Assembly (NCBI GenBank): GCA_964639275.1 | Contig: CAZXCQ010000259.1 | Coordinates: 1 to 8,959 of the forward strand | Direction: 5' to 3' | From: CAZXCQ01 sp964639275 | Lineage (GTDB): Bacteria > Desulfobacterota > DSM-4660 > Desulfatiglandales > Desulfatiglandaceae | DNA length: 8,959 nucleotides | Part shown: one piece after another, positions 7,451 to 8,959 of the stretch | Layout: each line of letters opens with the position of its first letter | How positions within the stretch are numbered: position 1 is the stretch's first letter | The notes under the pieces: generated by a model | Databases searched by the model: none | Told to the model about the DNA's origin: nothing | The model's input: only the letters and a program-made list of their open reading frames with translations | Program-made: the position numbers and the translations under genes

Positions 7451-7495
7451 CAAAGGCATACAAAAAACCATAGATTCTGAAAGGAGGATCTGAAG

Positions 7496-7960
7496 ATGCG
7501 GAAATTTTTGATTGTCTTGGGCAGTCTCACCCTAATCGCAGCTATCGCCTATCCGGTCTCGGCCTGGGGGCCAAGATGGGGCGGAGGATACCCCATGGGC
7601 GGTGGTCCGGGCGTTTGTGGGTACTATGATAGAGGATATGAAAGGATGACTGATGAGCAGCGCTCGCGGTTGGACACCCTCTATCAAAAGTTCTTTGATA
7701 GGACGGCTGCAATCAGAAATCAGATTTGGACAAAATCCGGGGAACTGGATACACTTCTTGGCACCTCAACCCCTGACCCGGATAAGGTGAGGACACTTCA
7801 GAAAGAGATCAGTGACCTCAAAGGCCAGATGGCACAAGAGCAAATCGCCATGGAGCTAGAGGCTCGGAAAATCGCCCCCAAGGCGAATTATTTCCCTGGT
7901 CATCGGCGGGGACACAGGTGGCAGATGGGGGGCTACGGCCCTGGTGGGTGCTGGAACTAA
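7496..7960 (+). CDS. zraP: ZraP-like periplasmic metal-responsive chaperone (CpxP/Spy-type superfamily)
   Basis: The 154-residue product begins with a Sec signal peptide (charged MRK, hydrophobic core to residue 20, probable cleavage after VSA at 21-23), so it should act in the periplasm. The helical core, residues about 51-130 (MTDEQRSRLDTLYQKF to EARKIAPK), resembles E. coli ZraP as I remember it: an (L/M)T-x-EQ start, a LDTLLGTSTPDPDKV segment equivalent to ALLAANPPDSSKI, and a long second helix. Gly/Trp-rich flanks surround it, with Cys41 before and HRRGHRWQM and Cys152 after; these could bind zinc or another metal. In E. coli, ZraP is a zinc-dependent periplasmic chaperone that also dampens its own ZraSR system. 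AAAGGAGG at 7480-7487 is a strong ribosome binding site and fixes the start. It is divergent from the kinase and has its own sigma-54 promoter. A less specific Spy/CpxP label is the main alternative. Confidence 0.85.
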   Translation: MRKFLIVLGSLTLIAAIAYPVSAWGPRWGGGYPMGGGPGVCGYYDRGYERMTDEQRSRLDTLYQKFFDRTAAIRNQIWTKSGELDTLLGTSTPDPDKVRTLQKEISDLKGQMAQEQIAMELEARKIAPKANYFPGHRRGHRWQMGGYGPGGCWN

Positions 7961-7969
7961 CCCCGGACT

Positions 7970-7994
7970 GGGGGCGGGCTAATCCCCCGCCCCT
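7970..7994. terminator. GC-rich hairpin between convergent genes, candidate bidirectional terminator
   Basis: GGGGCGGG (7971-7978) pairs perfectly with CCCGCCCC (7986-7993) around a 7-nt loop. It fills the 40-bp gap between the stops of the zraP-like gene and prmC, which converge here. Only a poor T-tract (TTCTCCCTT) follows on the plus strand and none on the minus strand, so intrinsic termination may be inefficient. Confidence 0.6.
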
Positions 7995-8000
7995 TCTCCC

Positions 8001-8939
8001 TTACAGAGAAAGAGAAAGGGATGTCGAAGCTGGCCCCTCTGTCCGGTCTGAACCTTTGGCCTTCTGGGCGAGAACGACCCGGTAGTGATGACCGTAATCC
8101 TTGATTCGATCCCTCTCGCCATAGCCCGTGATCTGGCCTGCCAGTCTCAGCGCCTCTTCTGTCTGTTCCGGTGCCATTTCCAGTAACAACCATCCGCCTT
8201 CCTTCAGGAAATCTATCCCCCCTTTGATGATCTTCTTGATATAGTAAATCCCCCCCTTTCCACCATCCAGGGCCACCCTGGGTTCGTGATCGCGCACCTC
8301 CGGAGGCAGTTCATCGTAATGTTCAGAGGCGATATAAGGGGGATTGGACAAAATGAGATCAAAGGGTATGTCCTGATTGATCAAGGGTTCCCATAGGTCT
8401 CCCTGTCGAAACTTGATCTGCTCGGAAACCCCGTGTTTTTCCGCATTGAGACGGGCAATTGCAAGCGCCCCGGCCGAAATATCCGTGGCCCAGAACCGAG
8501 CTCTGGGGAGTTCCTTCGCCAGCGAGATGGCCACTGCCCCACAACCGGTCCCCAGATCCAGCATCATTCCGCCCCAGGATTGACCCCCGGGTGTGGTCCC
8601 AATCCGCGCAAGCGCTGCCTCTACCAAAATTTCGGTTTCAGGTCTCGGAATGAGGACCTCTGCGTCCACCACAAAATCCAAAGACCAGAACTCCCGCACC
8701 CCAGTAATATACTGCAAAGGCTCCCGCAGACCCCGCCGCTTTATGAGGGAACGGTACCCTGAGACCTCCTTGTCGGTCAAGGGCTGGTCAATATTCAGAT
8801 AGAGGTTGAGCCGGTCCACCCCCAGCAGATGGGCCAAAAGGACCTCGGCATCCAGGCGGGAGTTGTGGATCTCCTTCTTTTTTAGATAATCGGTGGCGGC
8901 CTTTAGGAGGCCCTTTACTGTCCAGAGGTTTCTCGGCAT
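8001..8939 (-). CDS. prmC: Release factor glutamine N5-methyltransferase PrmC (HemK)
   Basis: This enzyme uses S-adenosylmethionine to methylate the glutamine of the GGQ motif in peptide-chain release factors RF1 and RF2, which speeds termination of translation. The 312-residue product has the N-terminal helical substrate-binding domain (about 1-75, RLDAEVLLAHLLG), IPRPETE (97-103), the SAM-binding loop DLGTGCG (128-134), ATDIS (151-155) and the catalytic NPPY (199-202), with PPEVRDHEPRVALDGG after it. All family hallmarks are intact. ATG 8939 is chosen because MPRNLWTVKGLL aligns with the usual start of the family; an in-frame GTG at 8957 near the window edge is possible. The last 15 or so residues (GSDRTEGPASTSLSLSL) extend past the normal end of the fold at VVLAQK. 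Genes for prmC commonly follow prfA, which would lie just outside the window. Confidence 0.95.
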   Translation of the reverse strand: MPRNLWTVKGLLKAATDYLKKKEIHNSRLDAEVLLAHLLGVDRLNLYLNIDQPLTDKEVSGYRSLIKRRGLREPLQYITGVREFWSLDFVVDAEVLIPRPETEILVEAALARIGTTPGGQSWGGMMLDLGTGCGAVAISLAKELPRARFWATDISAGALAIARLNAEKHGVSEQIKFRQGDLWEPLINQDIPFDLILSNPPYIASEHYDELPPEVRDHEPRVALDGGKGGIYYIKKIIKGGIDFLKEGGWLLLEMAPEQTEEALRLAGQITGYGERDRIKDYGHHYRVVLAQKAKGSDRTEGPASTSLSLSL

Positions 8940-8959
8940 TGGGAAACAGAGAATCACCG

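Noticed and set aside
7157..7480. Small open frames on both strands in the divergent region (about 67-77 codons)
   Set aside because: They overlap the sigma-54 elements and inverted repeat, have no convincing ribosome binding site and no recognisable family features.

Overview
The window looks like chromosomal DNA of a Gram-negative, most likely a deltaproteobacterium in the broad sense (Desulfobacterota). This is inferred from a periplasmic ZraP/CpxP-type protein with a signal peptide, an NtrC-family regulator with sigma-54 promoter signatures, moderate GC content and the overall protein style. No rRNA, tRNA, CRISPR array, transposase or phage gene was seen.

Layout. Five of the six genes lie on the minus strand. 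From right to left they are: prmC (release-factor glutamine methyltransferase, 8939-8001); a two-component pair made of a membrane histidine kinase (7147-5363) and a sigma-54-dependent response regulator (5113-3743); a half-size UPF0016/GDT1-type membrane protein (3630-3352); and a very large gene that runs off the left edge (3220 to beyond 1). The large gene is absent from simple start-to-stop ORF listings because it has no stop in the window. It encodes a membrane transporter of the nucleotide-translocase (Tlc/NTT-like) MFS type fused to HEAT-like repeats and a C-terminal cyclic-nucleotide-binding domain. The only plus-strand gene, 7496-7960, encodes a small secreted ZraP-like periplasmic protein and faces away from the kinase gene.

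How it works together. The region 7960-3743 has the same plan as the enterobacterial zraP / zraSR locus: a periplasmic zinc-responsive chaperone gene divergent from its sensor kinase and sigma-54 activator. The 345-bp divergent region contains an essentially perfect sigma-54 -24/-12 element for the zraP-like gene, a weaker one pointing at the kinase gene, and between them a 9-bp inverted repeat that could be the shared enhancer for the regulator. The kinase sensor domain carries a Met/His-rich stretch that could bind metal. A UPF0016 protein (a family that includes Mn2+/Ca2+ transporters) follows the regulator on the same strand, so a metal or envelope stress theme may extend further. The kinase and regulator genes are separated by an imperfect palindromic repeat of about 120 bp resembling a MITE or interspersed intergenic repeat.

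The most unusual single protein is the transporter-HEAT-cNMP fusion. The most informative regulatory region is 7151-7495.
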